DNA of 64,000 bases from Lutraria lutraria (Eukaryota > Mollusca > Bivalvia > Venerida > Mactridae), in contig OZ026839.1 of NCBI GenBank assembly GCA_964023205.1, forward strand, positions 12,616,386-12,680,385. The letters run 5' to 3'. The notes under the pieces are model-generated. The model saw nothing but the letters and a program-made list of their open reading frames with translations. It did no database searches and was not told the origin of the DNA. Positions 26,401 through 36,501 of this stretch are shown in pieces. Every line of letters begins with the position of its first letter. Within the stretch, counting starts at the first letter, position 1. A program made the translations under genes and the position numbers.

Positions 26401-29400
26401 CATAAGTATTATTGTTGAAAAGATTATGGTTGAGCTGACTAAAGTTTAAACACATGTTCAGATGAACAATGTTGTTAGACTAATGGCTGTATCAATAATA
26501 TCATCATTGTCAGATCATAATTAATTTTGAAATTTTAACAGACAAGATGTAAGATCTCAGCTTGGAGACAGATCTCAAGTTTTATAACCTTCGGGGCCTG
26601 GTCTCAAACATATAAAGTCTATAAATTTACCTTATTTACAATCTGTTGTTGTTTAAGATGTTTCTGTCTAAGGGAGGCAACCTCTCTCCATAACGCTTCA
26701 TTCTCTCTGTAATAAAATAGGAAGTACTTGCTTCAAAAGAATTATTTCTACTATCTGATATAACTGACAGCAAATATCAAAATTTGCCAAACAAATCTCC
26801 ACCTTGTTGCAGCCCCTTTTTTGGGAGAAAAAAACACACAAAAATCTTGATGCAAGAATTTAAATGAAACTTCTTCGGGCTTTTATCAGAAATTATTCCA
26901 TAATATTATTTCATTCGGATCCCACATTTTTTTTGTATTTTTTGTTAAATTACAAGCAAAAATTGTAATACATTTGTGATTGAATAAATCAATCCAAATA
27001 TAATACAATAATAAAAATTTAATGCACAAAAATATAAGATTTTAATAAAATGGTCTTGATCTTATAAAAAGGGCCATTTTAATCACAGATAAGCAGTGCA
27101 TTTCTATAAATACTTGAACAAACCCTTTATCCCTAAATTTGTACTTGGAGGATATTTTAGAATATATATTCTTTTATGACAGAAACAAATTTTATATTTT
27201 ACAAACTTTTTCATTTTATCCATTTTAGACGAGAGATTATCTTGTTTTCCTTTCATCAATTGAACATCAGTTAAAACCCTGTTTACATCTTCTTCATTCA
27301 ATTTCAATGATGGTTCCGCTTTCATACCAACAACAGCCTACAATATAACAACTTAAAATATATACTGCATTCATGCTGGGAACCATGCAATCATCAATAA
27401 AGCAAGAATGCCAATTCTGTCACAATATGTCAGAAATATCTGGAGAAGATCATAAGTGAACTTTTCAACTAGGAAGCAGAAACTTTTGTGGACCCCATCC
27501 CTCCACAGGTGTTTCAATACCATGTCCCATTAAATCAGGTATTCATGAATGATGACATGATATAGAAAAGTCTAAAATTTAAAAGTCTGACTTAACGGAT
27601 GCCTGTGAGAATAAAGGCTGTCATGTAAACAACAGTTACTCTGCCTAATACATGTACATTAATTCAATTTAACAGCAACAGACAGCAAGAAATTTTTTCA
27701 ATGGGACCATATGTCGCACCAACAGACAAGGCTGTTTGGCAAACTTCCAGAATTAAATGTGGTACACCTAGACAAACCAATAACCTTCTGTAAGCTAGCT
27801 TCCACACTTGTGAAAATGTTGTCTTTTGATGAATTTGATCTAGAGAGGCTAGTGCTTACTACATGTAGTTAGAGGCCGTAACTACTCAGCCATGGAGGTC
27901 TCAAGTTAATCTATGAATAAAGTTCATTGTTTATTAATAAAACCTTGCCAAACTTTTACTTCTATAATGCAATAATCAAAGATCTTAGAATTTAGCATAG
28001 AAACCTAGAATGTATTTAATGGAATTGCTCAATAACACTTCAAATTAATAGTATTTCAAGAACATACCAAATGGCTTGAAACTAAAAGCCCTTTAACATA
28101 CCAAATGGCTTAAAACTAAAAGCCATTCATTTTATATGGAATAAATTGCATAAACCTAAGTCAATTTAGGATCAGTTTAGATGATGTAAAGACATGACAG
28201 ACATGGGGGTGGGGGACAGACAAACTGAGACAGATAAACTGGTCTTAACCGTAACATACATCCATTAAAACAAACTATATGAGTTTCCTAGCTCAGGCCC
28301 ACACAGTTACTTCAAGTATTTCAGTATTCTTATCAATCATCAGGATAACAAATTAGCCTGAAGTCCCTGACAAGTGTTCATGATTTCAAGCCAGTTATCA
28401 TTCATTAAGTGTCTCTTAAAAAGCTGACTTCAAAATTAAAAAAAAACAACTTTCAGTTGTTGTTAAACATGTTATGAATACCGGTAAGAAAATTGTACAC
28501 ATATTATGGAAAATAACTAAGTTATTGATTCACAACTTTAACAAAAAGAGAACAAAAAATAAGGTTTAATATTAACAAAGTTTCCTGTGCAATATTTACT
28601 AGGATTATAATATCTATTCACTTTAACCAAAATCCCCCCTCTCCCACTCCAGTGCAAAATAATGCAAATAATACAAATTTATGTATAGTTGTGGCAGTGT
28701 TTTAAGTGAAAATGCACAAAAAAACAACAAAATTAATCTTGACTTTTAAATGGCACTTATAAGCAAGTTTACTTCACAAAACTGACAGTGACCTCAGACA
28801 TGTACAGAGTTCAACACAACCCCAGAAGGCAACATGTCCGACTTTCATCTCCAAATTTAACACACGACCATTCATTAATTACAATGATTAATACTTCAGA
28901 ATGTCAACTAAACAAAAAGTAAACTGACTATTCCCTAATAAACACACCTAACTTTTTTGTTAAACAAAAAGCGTGACTCACAATACATGTGTTAATATCT
29001 GATACATGTATTTAATGTGACCAAAAAAATAAATAAAATTTATACAAAAATTGTAACAGCCCTTGAAGTTCATTAGGGAACACTCTGACAGTACATTGTA
29101 CATACTACTAGTTGGTTTGTAACCGTCTTTACTCTGAATGTTTTAATACTTCAACTGTTTGGTACAAAACAGCTATTCATGACATACATGTATAAACCAT
29201 GAAAACAAAGCTAAGGAAGGTCATGCAAGTTCAACCAGCAACCTTCTGTACTACAATAACATATACACTTGCTTCGTAATCATGCATATTCAGATGCATG
29301 ATAATACTGTATTACATATGATATCCTTTCGTATAATAAAGCAAATTTATATATGTTTATATAATAATTATATTGGGATTCCAGAAAGAAAATGGGATTC

Positions 29401-32214
29401 CAGAAAAAAGGCAATAGGATTATTGTTAATGTTGCATCATTTGCACATTCACCTATTAAAATATAAAAAGGATCAGACTAGTGGGTTGTCAGTAGTGTTT
29501 TATGTTTAAACTAAATCAAAACTATACATTTTTTGTATTTGTAAAACACAATACTAAAATATTACCTGTAATACTAATAGGTAAATTTTCTTAATTTGTC
29601 ACACTTTCAGGGTTCTCAGTAACAGCAGGCTGCAGGCCAATTTAGCTGCTTAGAAATGTGTTTGGGCTGGTTAGGAATCTCAAAAGTTCTTAAAATATTG
29701 CTAGAAAATGCCCAGACCCCCCCCCCCCCCTAGCAGGCCTGTTAGTCTACCTTTTGGGCCTGTTGGCCACAAACTTATTGAGAACCCTGCACTTTACCAA
29801 ATACTGTCCTATCTTGAATACAAAGACCACCAAAGAAATGTGGCCTTTACATAACTATAGTTGGCCTTTTATCAGAGGTTTATTAGGTTTAAAATAAATG
29901 TTTTAGAGAGGAAGTTTAACTTGATCCTTTATTCATAAACTAATATCCGACAATTTGTATTATGTATTGGATGATCATAGTTACTCACCTGTTTCTGAAA
30001 AAAAAGTTTTTGACGGAGCCCAAAAAAACATACACATGATGTATAGGCAAAATAAAGCCAACATGTTTAAATATAGCAACAAATGAAATATTTAGCAAAT
30101 TATAGACAAATATTTATACCCCAGCACTGGACTTTCTCTTTATGTTTTCTAAGAGATATTCTTGTCCTCGAATGAAGGAAGGATGATGGAATTCCACATC
30201 GTCAGACTCCGTTTTAATGGCGCCTGATTCCAAGTGAACCACTTTTCTGAATCCATCTTGAAATAAAGAAAACATCAGCTTATAATAGACTGTAACATCG
30301 GACTGCCAAGCAGATCCAGAAAGCATTTCTGACTCTGAGCAGTTGCAACACAGTTACAATACAGAGTTGATCATTGGATACTTTATAAAAATTTAATATT
30401 ATAGTACCATAGCAAAATGTGCTGTTAAATGAAGCTTAAGTTAGATACGCTTTCCTCAACATTATAAGGATGTAAAAAATTCATTCAAATAAATCATTTC
30501 AGAAATGAAATATCTAATTTCTAAAGTGAACAAAAATTTTACACTGTATTTATAAATGATAAACTGGTGGATACTATATGCTGGTCCCAGTCTTTATATT
30601 TATATAGTTGATAGACAAGATCGAAACCGAATTGTTTCAACTGCCACATATAACAAAATTATTTGGATTTAGAGCACCGAGTTTTTCTTCCTTCATTGGG
30701 AGGAGGTCTTAGCCTTTTGATCTTTGGGAAATGATTGCTAAAATTGCTGATTTGGGAAATGAAATAGCTGGTGTAAGTCAGGACTTTTGGGAAAACTGCA
30801 TGCTTTTTAAGAAATTTTCAAATGGGAAGAGGCCTATAATAGGCCTCCAGGTTTTTTCAGTATTTTGGTATCATGACTTGGGATTGGGAATTTTAGAAGT
30901 GTTTTGTTAAAAATTGGGAATATATGTGTGCCCCAATTTTGCAATATTTGAATGTACACACACAATCACTGTCCATGAAGTGAACTTTCAATCATTACAT
31001 TGTCTATTACAGTGAAAGATCTCCTGTTTTCAGAGATTTTAGTTATTTCTTTAATTTTTTTTTTTTGAAGTTTCTATTGGAAAGTTTTGCCTGTGAATTG
31101 GGAAAAAAGATACTACATGTATTTTCAATTGAGAATATATGACCCAATATCAGCTATAAAATTAGCCAAAAAAAACCCCAGGCCTCTGATATAGAAGGTG
31201 AAAAATCACTGGTACAGCCATGAAAATACATGGTATGTTCTGGCAATTTTTTTATGTATTAAAATCATACTTATTTGGAATGGTTTGACTTTTTACGAAG
31301 ATGTCACAGAATAATCTTTTATTTAAGTACAGAGCATATTTTTTTCAGTTGATACCATGCATATATACGTAGGATATGTTCAAAAATATATAATAACAGA
31401 AATACTTCTCTCTCCAACATGCACTTCCTTCTTTCCAATAACTGGGTCTGGGAATTAAGCAACTGGATGAGACTGGCATTTATATATAAATTTTAATGTA
31501 TGCCCCTGACAAACTTTCATATATTTTTAGTTGACTTGTATAACTATTAAGTAATACTCAATCTACTTACACATATTAAGCTGCCGTATAAAACTGGCGA
31601 TGTTGTTGTGTTTGAAGTACAAAGGCAAAACATCTTTGGCAAATCTGGCTTGATCGAATACATGAAAACTCTGTCCAGACTGAAACATAAACAAAGAAGT
31701 GCATTAAAGTTAAACTATTATTAAAGTAATTAAACAAAGGCTTCACTTCATCAGAATTAACAATTTATGCTACATGACATCACCCATATTTCAACCATCT
31801 TGATCACAGGTTAACAAAATGTACAAACAAATCAGAAACAAAAAGTTCTGAAAGATCTTGACTTAACTTCTTAAGTCAATAAGTGTTCTTTAAACATCAC
31901 AGATGTAGTACAAATTCAATAACAGACAAAACATCTTAACAAAAAGCAAAATAAACAACGATGTCTATCTAAAACAACGCTATTAACTTTTTTCAATAAA
32001 CACCGAATGATGCAAAGGCAACATAACAAAATGTCTGTCCGAATATTGTCTATATCCGAAAACGTGAACCTAAAATCAGAAACAAATGTGAAATATTCAG
32101 ACTTACAGGATCCCAAGCAATAAATTCGTCCGTAGTCGGGTCTTCTACAAGAGCCCATATCTTAGTTAAGAACGCAGGAACATTATTAACTCCCATTACA
32201 GAGGCAGAAAGCAT
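17478..32214 (-). CDS. HSF1: Heat shock factor 1 (HSF1), 14 coding exons
   Basis: HSF1 trimerises on stress and activates chaperone genes through nGAAn elements. Exons, in transcription order: 32214-32107, 31679-31571, 30256-30120, 29994-29989 (microexon), 27337-27203, 26702-26631, 25782-25591, 24769-24524, 24195-24089, 22904-22851, 20562-20460, 19964-19923, 19349-19271, 17728-17478. The sum is 1641 nt, a 546-residue protein (human is 529). The winged-helix DNA-binding domain spans about residues 10-114 ([39 protein letters not shown]). The HR-A/B coiled coil is about 130-200 ([26 protein letters not shown]). [10 protein letters not shown] follows, an HR-C-like segment lies at about 390-425 (LKDILGG, DPSTLLSLF), and the C-terminus is acidic. 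The start is the first of two in-frame ATGs (32214; the other is 32196). The exon 6 acceptor is uncertain. The predicted protein lacks cysteine. Short in-frame exons (6, 42 and 54 nt) could be alternatively spliced. Confidence 0.97.
17784..17960. mobile_element. MITE, 'ACAACCTCTCC' family, HSF1 last intron
   Basis: ATACAACCTCTCC at the left, GGAAAGGTTGCACTGTAC at the right, about 177 bp. It closely resembles the copy at 1397-1576 and lies just upstream of the final HSF1 exon. Confidence 0.6.
18241..18546 (+). repeat. ~300-bp dispersed repeat S1, copy a
   Basis: Runs from CTAGAGCTGTCACAGAGGTG to 'caaactttgtttgcggagatataa'. Copies b (21026-21331, same orientation) and c (42906-43164, reversed) share the whole layout. 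Probably a SINE-like or short DNA element; no tRNA boxes are obvious. Confidence 0.65.
18966..19203 (-). mobile_element. tRNA-headed SINE
   Basis: On the minus strand: a tRNA-like head (GGTCAAGTTGTTAAGGTC, then CGTGAGTTTGAGCCC), a body with 'ggttcttcccaggaatgatgg', and a tail 'gggcgtaaaactcaaacaaac'. This head, conserved body and tail layout fits the V-SINE-like elements known from molluscs. A second copy is at 22312-22568. Confidence 0.65.
21026..21331 (+). repeat. ~300-bp dispersed repeat S1, copy b
   Basis: Begins CTAGAGCTGTCACAGAGGTG and ends TTTGCGGGGGTATAATAA. Includes a short CGGACGGACGGACC simple stretch. In an HSF1 intron. Confidence 0.65.
21472..21725. mobile_element. MITE, diverged 'ACAACCTCT' family copy
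   Basis: ACAGTACAACCTCTGTAG at the left and GGAGAGTTTGTACTGTA at the right. An internal block ('tgaggttaaatttatagtaaatgtcagct') is duplicated in tandem, making this copy longer than its relatives. Confidence 0.5.
22312..22568 (-). mobile_element. tRNA-headed SINE with duplicated B-box region
   Basis: Same family as 18966-19203. The head carries a local duplication: 'ggggctcgaacccac' followed by 'accctctatcagtgagagg' occurs twice with small differences, so the B-box-like part is doubled. Confidence 0.6.
24816..24991. mobile_element. MITE, 'CAGTC...GACTG', flanked by TA
   Basis: Starts CAGTCAAACATGTGAGCAAA and ends GCTCTGACTG, with TA on both sides. This suits a pogo/Tigger-type Tc1-mariner derivative. 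Lies just upstream of HSF1 exon 8. Confidence 0.65.
26069..26089. repeat. Poly-G run
   Basis: A run of about 21 G inside an HSF1 intron. Shorter C runs occur at about 23101-23112, 29718-29729, 32623-32637 and 33080-33090. Their lengths are unreliable in most sequencing. Confidence 0.7.
29989..29994 (-). other. HSF1 6-nt microexon (KQ)
   Basis: On the minus strand the order is a polypyrimidine tract and CAG, then AAACAG, then GTGAGTAA. Both neighbours break in phase 0, so inclusion adds exactly Lys-Gln between the DNA-binding domain and HR-A/B. The flanking signals are strong; inclusion is predicted, not shown. Confidence 0.6.
30686..30855 (+). repeat. Dispersed repeat 'GGGAAGAGGCCTATAATAGG'
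   Basis: Runs from 'cttcattgggaggaggtcttagcc' to 'gaggcctataataggcct'. The same blocks in the same order occur on the opposite strand at 61040-61218. No terminal repeats identified. Confidence 0.6.
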
Positions 32215-32587
32215 AGCTTTGCATAAAATTCCAATCCTTGATCACACTCGAACGGAATCTGCGAACATTTACGGACTTGACCGAATAATTCCGGCAGTTA
32301 GCCAGCACACTGTTATGAAACTAGTACTCAGAACACCAGTTTAGTACGTACTCTTCATTGTTAACAGATCCATTATACATGTATATAGCAACACAGCGAT
32401 TGATATTTTCAATTCCAGGAGAAAAACGATTAGATCTAATATAAACAAAGATTACGGAAAACGAAAGTTTCTTTTTTTAGAAAAAAGTACTGTAATAGTT
32501 TTACGCTTGCAGCGCAGTACTTATCATACACAGTGAACATCATTTACTCATAAACACAAATAGACATGTCACAGAATGTAAATATCA

Positions 32588-33922
32588 ATGTCTTAAAGAC
32601 ATTGAACAGCTACTATATAAGTCTCCCCCCCCCCCCCCAAATCCACATGAGGTCTAATCTCTTAATTGTTTTATTTAAAAGGCGTTAGGATACATTTGTA
32701 TTAAATTTGCAAAATGGACTTTTAATTTATAAAAATCATCCAGATCGACCTAACGATAAATGGTGTGAGGTACATGTGTTTGAAGCGTTAAATGAGCTAT
32801 CTTATTCTTAATATTTTGCATTTAATATAAACATACTTGTTAAAAAAATATATATATTTTTAATTAAACATTGAATCAATTTAAGTATCTATACAGTAGC
32901 TATATATTAGCCATAAATTTATGTCACTGATTATGTAATTAGAAGCTAGTCTATCAATGACCCTGTCAGTTTTATTGGACTCCCTACTGTGTAATATACA
33001 GGACTGCTGGGTCTTAGTAACATGCCTCGCATTCCTGGTTCAGTGTCTTTAAAGACATTGAACAGCTACTATATAAGTGACCCCCCCCCCCAAAATCCAC
33101 ATGAGGTCTAATCTCTTAATTGTTTTATTGCCCCTAATGGGATTAATCCTGTCTTTTCACGGTCAGTTAAGTGTCTGTAGACTTGACACCTAGTCATGCA
33201 TATAAGAGGGTCATAAATTCTATTGATTTTTAGTGCTAATTAGTTTATGGATAACTTCCTGTTGTTTTTTACGAGCATTTTGTGTAATTAATGAATGTTG
33301 TCCTTTAATAACCAGATTATGTAAAAACAGTTAATACATGAAAAATGCTACTGAATGCTTCTTCTATTTCTAAATCAAATAATTCTATTTATACATGAAA
33401 TTATTTTTTGCAAGATAACTATTATAATCTGACTATGTTTTCCCTTGGTTTATACAATATAAATTGAGACAATATATTGGTTAGAAATATTAAACAGGTA
33501 TAAAAGGTGTTAGGATACGTTTGTATTAATTTTACAAAATAGACATTTAATTTATCAAAATCAACCAGACCTAACTAATTGGTGCGAGATACATATATTT
33601 GCTAATGTGTTTGAAGCGTTGAGCATTTATTTGAGTAATTAATTTCTTTAATCATATTAAATAAGCTGTCTTATTCTTAATATTTTTCATTTAATATAAA
33701 CATACTTTAAAAGAAGTTATAATATATATTTTTAATTAAACATTGAATCAATTTAAGTATCTACACAGTAACTATATATTAGCCATAAAAAGTGACTGAT
33801 TATGTAATTAGAAGCTAGTCTATCAATGACCCTGTCAGTTTTATTGGACTCCCTACTGTGGAATATACAGGACTGCTGGGTCTTAGTCACATGCCTCGCA
33901 TTCCTGGTTCAATGTCTTTAAT
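32588..33922. repeat. Imperfect tandem duplication upstream of HSF1
   Basis: Block A ('acattgaacagctactatataagt', C-run, 'ccacatgaggtctaatctc') is at 32592-32672 and 33045-33128. Block B ('gttaggatac' through 'catgcctcgcattcctggttca') is at 32684-33044 and 33508-33914. The second copy carries about 380 bp of extra sequence between A and B (33129-33502), so the order is A-B-A-C-B. Confidence 0.75.
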
Positions 33923-34735
33923 GACTTACATATAAGTCATTGAAAATAGTCTATCAACGATTGAAATGTACTGCATAAGAATAAGTGTTTTTGGAAAACT
34001 TAGCTACAATGTCATCATCACTCGTTTCTGGCAACCTAGCTAGCTGCTGAACTGTCTCCCAGTTCAAATCACTTCAATGTATTTTGGTTGAAAACGGACA
34101 TTGCTGTTTTCTTTTGACATACAATTTACATATATACTAGTATATTCCGATTAATCAGGGACTTTACTGTAATGTAGAATCTCTGGATTAATGTATAATG
34201 ATTAATATCATATTCAATTGCATTATTGTATTATAAATGAATTTAAAAGCATTAAAAAACGAAGTATGAGATTTGACTCGGCTCGAAGACAGATCTTAAC
34301 TTTTACAACCTCGGGTTCAGCACGCAATCTTGAGTGCAATCAGTATTTAAACGTTATGCTGCAGAAGGGAGCTTGGTTTAAAAAGAATAAAAACATACGA
34401 AAAATGTTTTGTATAGTTCGGTTTCAGTTTAAAGTCCCATTAGCCTTTTGCTAAAATAAGATATATATGTAAAAAAAAAAGAAACACTTGCTGTTAATAT
34501 CCAAAGATAATAATTATACCGACGAAACAAGCCATTTTTATTCTAAAACACTCATTTCGCCGTGAATTTTGCTTTTGTAATACGATTGTGGTTTTGGAAA
34601 CATTTTTTCTTGTTATAAATTAAGTATATATATCATATACACGGGAGGAAAACACACCGGATTCCTCTGTCATAGAACACACAGATACTATTAGGACCGA
34701 TAGTGTCTATTACTAGTTTGGGTAATCCTGGCCAT

Positions 34736-34850
34736 TTGATTGGCTAATGGTGATGTCGGTCATTTTGATTGGTCAATCATTGGACTGGCTATTCGTCGCG
34801 TTTACACTGAATCTGTTCGTCTGCACTTTTGCCTGATAGTTGATAGGTAA
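34736..34850 (+). promoter_or_regulatory. Possible promoter with CCAAT boxes and a donor site
   Basis: GATTGGCTAATGG, GATTGGTCAATCATTGG and another ATTGG-type box lie within 60 bases. About 50 bases later is GATAGGTAAGTAAA, a strong splice-donor-like sequence. It could be the promoter and a non-coding first exon of the gene starting at 36502. No matching acceptor was pinned down. Confidence 0.3.
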
Positions 34851-35746
34851 GTAAATCATGCAAGCATTGCCCTGTGATGTTGACATAGATAAGTTGTTGT
34901 GTGGCAGTGAAGTTCATATACATTTTGTAGGTGTATCATAGCAGATTATGGTGAATTTGTTAGCATTAGGGTATACTAGTATTCTATTTGATTGATGTAT
35001 GGTATGTAATTACCATGTGCTTGTGAACTATATACATGAATTTATTCATTTGTCAAATAATTATGATTGTCAATATATGACGGTGTATTATTCATAACAT
35101 GTAATTATGTTATACTCACCATAATGAAGGATTTAATAAAATATACAGTCAATAGCCTTTATGAAAAAAGCAACTTCATACAAAAAATATAAACCAATGC
35201 TTCTTGTAATTCGTCTATATCTATTATGCGATAACCTGCTGTTCCTTTAGATATCTTCCTAATTAATTTTGGATTGTTGTTCTTAATGTTGCCGAAAAAA
35301 TATGTGACAAACGCGAAGCTATATCTTTTAAAAAATATGGATCATCGGCTCGTCAGTAATGTACAAAATGGATTTGGTATTGTGAATTTGGCGCAAGTGA
35401 TCCTCACATACGCCGTTATGATTCATTTTTCTGTCAACGTCTGAATTAAAGTAGTTCATATACACGTGCGTGACTGAATCTCCTTTAATTTTCATCTGAT
35501 ACCCAAATGCGTCATGCTTTTTTCTTAATGTGCATTTGTGGAAACATTTTTAACGATTACGTTCAGCTTAGAATTTCCTTTTAAGCCATTGTTCTTAAAT
35601 TTGTTCTGACCAGATAAGGGAATATGAACAAATTTAACATTTCCACGTACTTTATTGTAAAATGTATGCTATTTATGACTTTATTTCTTATTTTACAAGA
35701 CCTGTTAAAGCTCATCAATACGTTGACAGATCTGCATACATGTAAG

Positions 35747-35782
35747 CAAGGACTTATATACATAATTATATATAAGTCCTTG
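35747..35782. repeat. Palindrome 'CAAGGACTTATATA...' copy 1
   Basis: CAAGGACTTATATA is mirrored by TATATAAGTCCTTG with about 8 bases between. Nearly the same palindrome recurs at 37810-37847 and imperfectly at 35962-35997. Confidence 0.6.
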
Positions 35783-36360
35783 GTTTACTAGTACCGGTAA
35801 GGGATAACGAGCTACAATTCAGAAATAAGATCGATTCATCACGTTATCACGAACCGTGTATTGATATTAATATGGAGAGTGTGTCTGTTTGTGAAGGAAA
35901 GACAGTCGAACTATCTGTTGGACGCCGACCAAGCAAAGTCTAGAGTAGTTACAGATGATGGCAAGGACTTGTATACATACATGTATGTGTATAAGTCACC
36001 AAGTGATGATGACAAGTCTGAAATCCGTTTTGAAAACGGCCATCTGAAAGGCAGACATTGTAAGACTAAATGTGAAGCCAAAGACTACAAATCCGAAAAT
36101 GTCGAAGTAGAAATTGTAATAAGGCATTTTCAGGAAGTCAGTAGGATATTTTGTTGATGATAGTAAATGATTTTGAACTAAGTGTATATGATCACTCCAA
36201 AGAGTTCTGTTAAAGCCCCAATAAGGCTTAAAATTGGTAGTATTTTCTATCTACAAAGAATCTCGAAAGATTGAGATATTAAATTATACCCAAAATGGTA
36301 CAGAAGGGACCCATATCTGATCTCGGGTCGCCGTTCCTTCTTTGAGAAATAAGCAACTGA

Positions 36361-36409
36361 AAACGCTATTTAGTATTTTGTCCTCCGGACAAAATACTAA
36401 ATAGTGTTT
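36361..36409. repeat. Hairpin with 23-bp arms upstream of gene 3
   Basis: AAACGCTATTTAGTATTTTG(TCC) is mirrored by (GGA)CAAAATACTAAATAGTGTTT with a 3-base loop and one mismatch. It lies 92 bases before the start codon, in the likely promoter or 5' UTR. Confidence 0.7.
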
Positions 36410-36474
36410 ACGTATGAATTTCCCGAACAATTCCGAAAACTCTTCGTCAATAATCGGAAGTACACACAAACGTA

Positions 36475-36482
36475 TGACGTCA
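36475..36482. promoter_or_regulatory. CRE/ATF site TGACGTCA
   Basis: A perfect palindromic cAMP-response element 19 bases upstream of the start codon of the gene at 36502. Such sites usually sit near transcription starts, so the 5' UTR may be very short or the start may lie further downstream. Confidence 0.45.
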
Positions 36483-36501
36483 TCGAACCACAAAATTGAA
36501 A

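Larger units (their letters stand above)
32215..36501. other. Intergenic between HSF1 and gene 3 (divergent)
   Basis: The two flanking genes are transcribed away from each other, so both promoters should lie here. Contents: a tandem duplication (32588-33922), a CCAAT-box cluster followed by a splice-donor-like site (34736-34850), two palindromes (35747, 35962) and a hairpin next to a CRE (36361-36482). A 99-codon open frame at 35861-36157 is unassigned. Confidence 0.6.

Noticed and set aside
32215..32320. Heat shock element in the HSF1 promoter
   Set aside because: Several GAA/TTC triplets occur but none in the nTTCnnGAAnnTTCn spacing; GAATAATTC has the wrong gap.
35861..36157. 99-codon frame upstream of gene 3
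   Set aside because: Looks somewhat codon-like and has an ATG in another frame at 35871, but contains the dispersed palindrome, lacks a known domain and does not splice clearly into gene 3.
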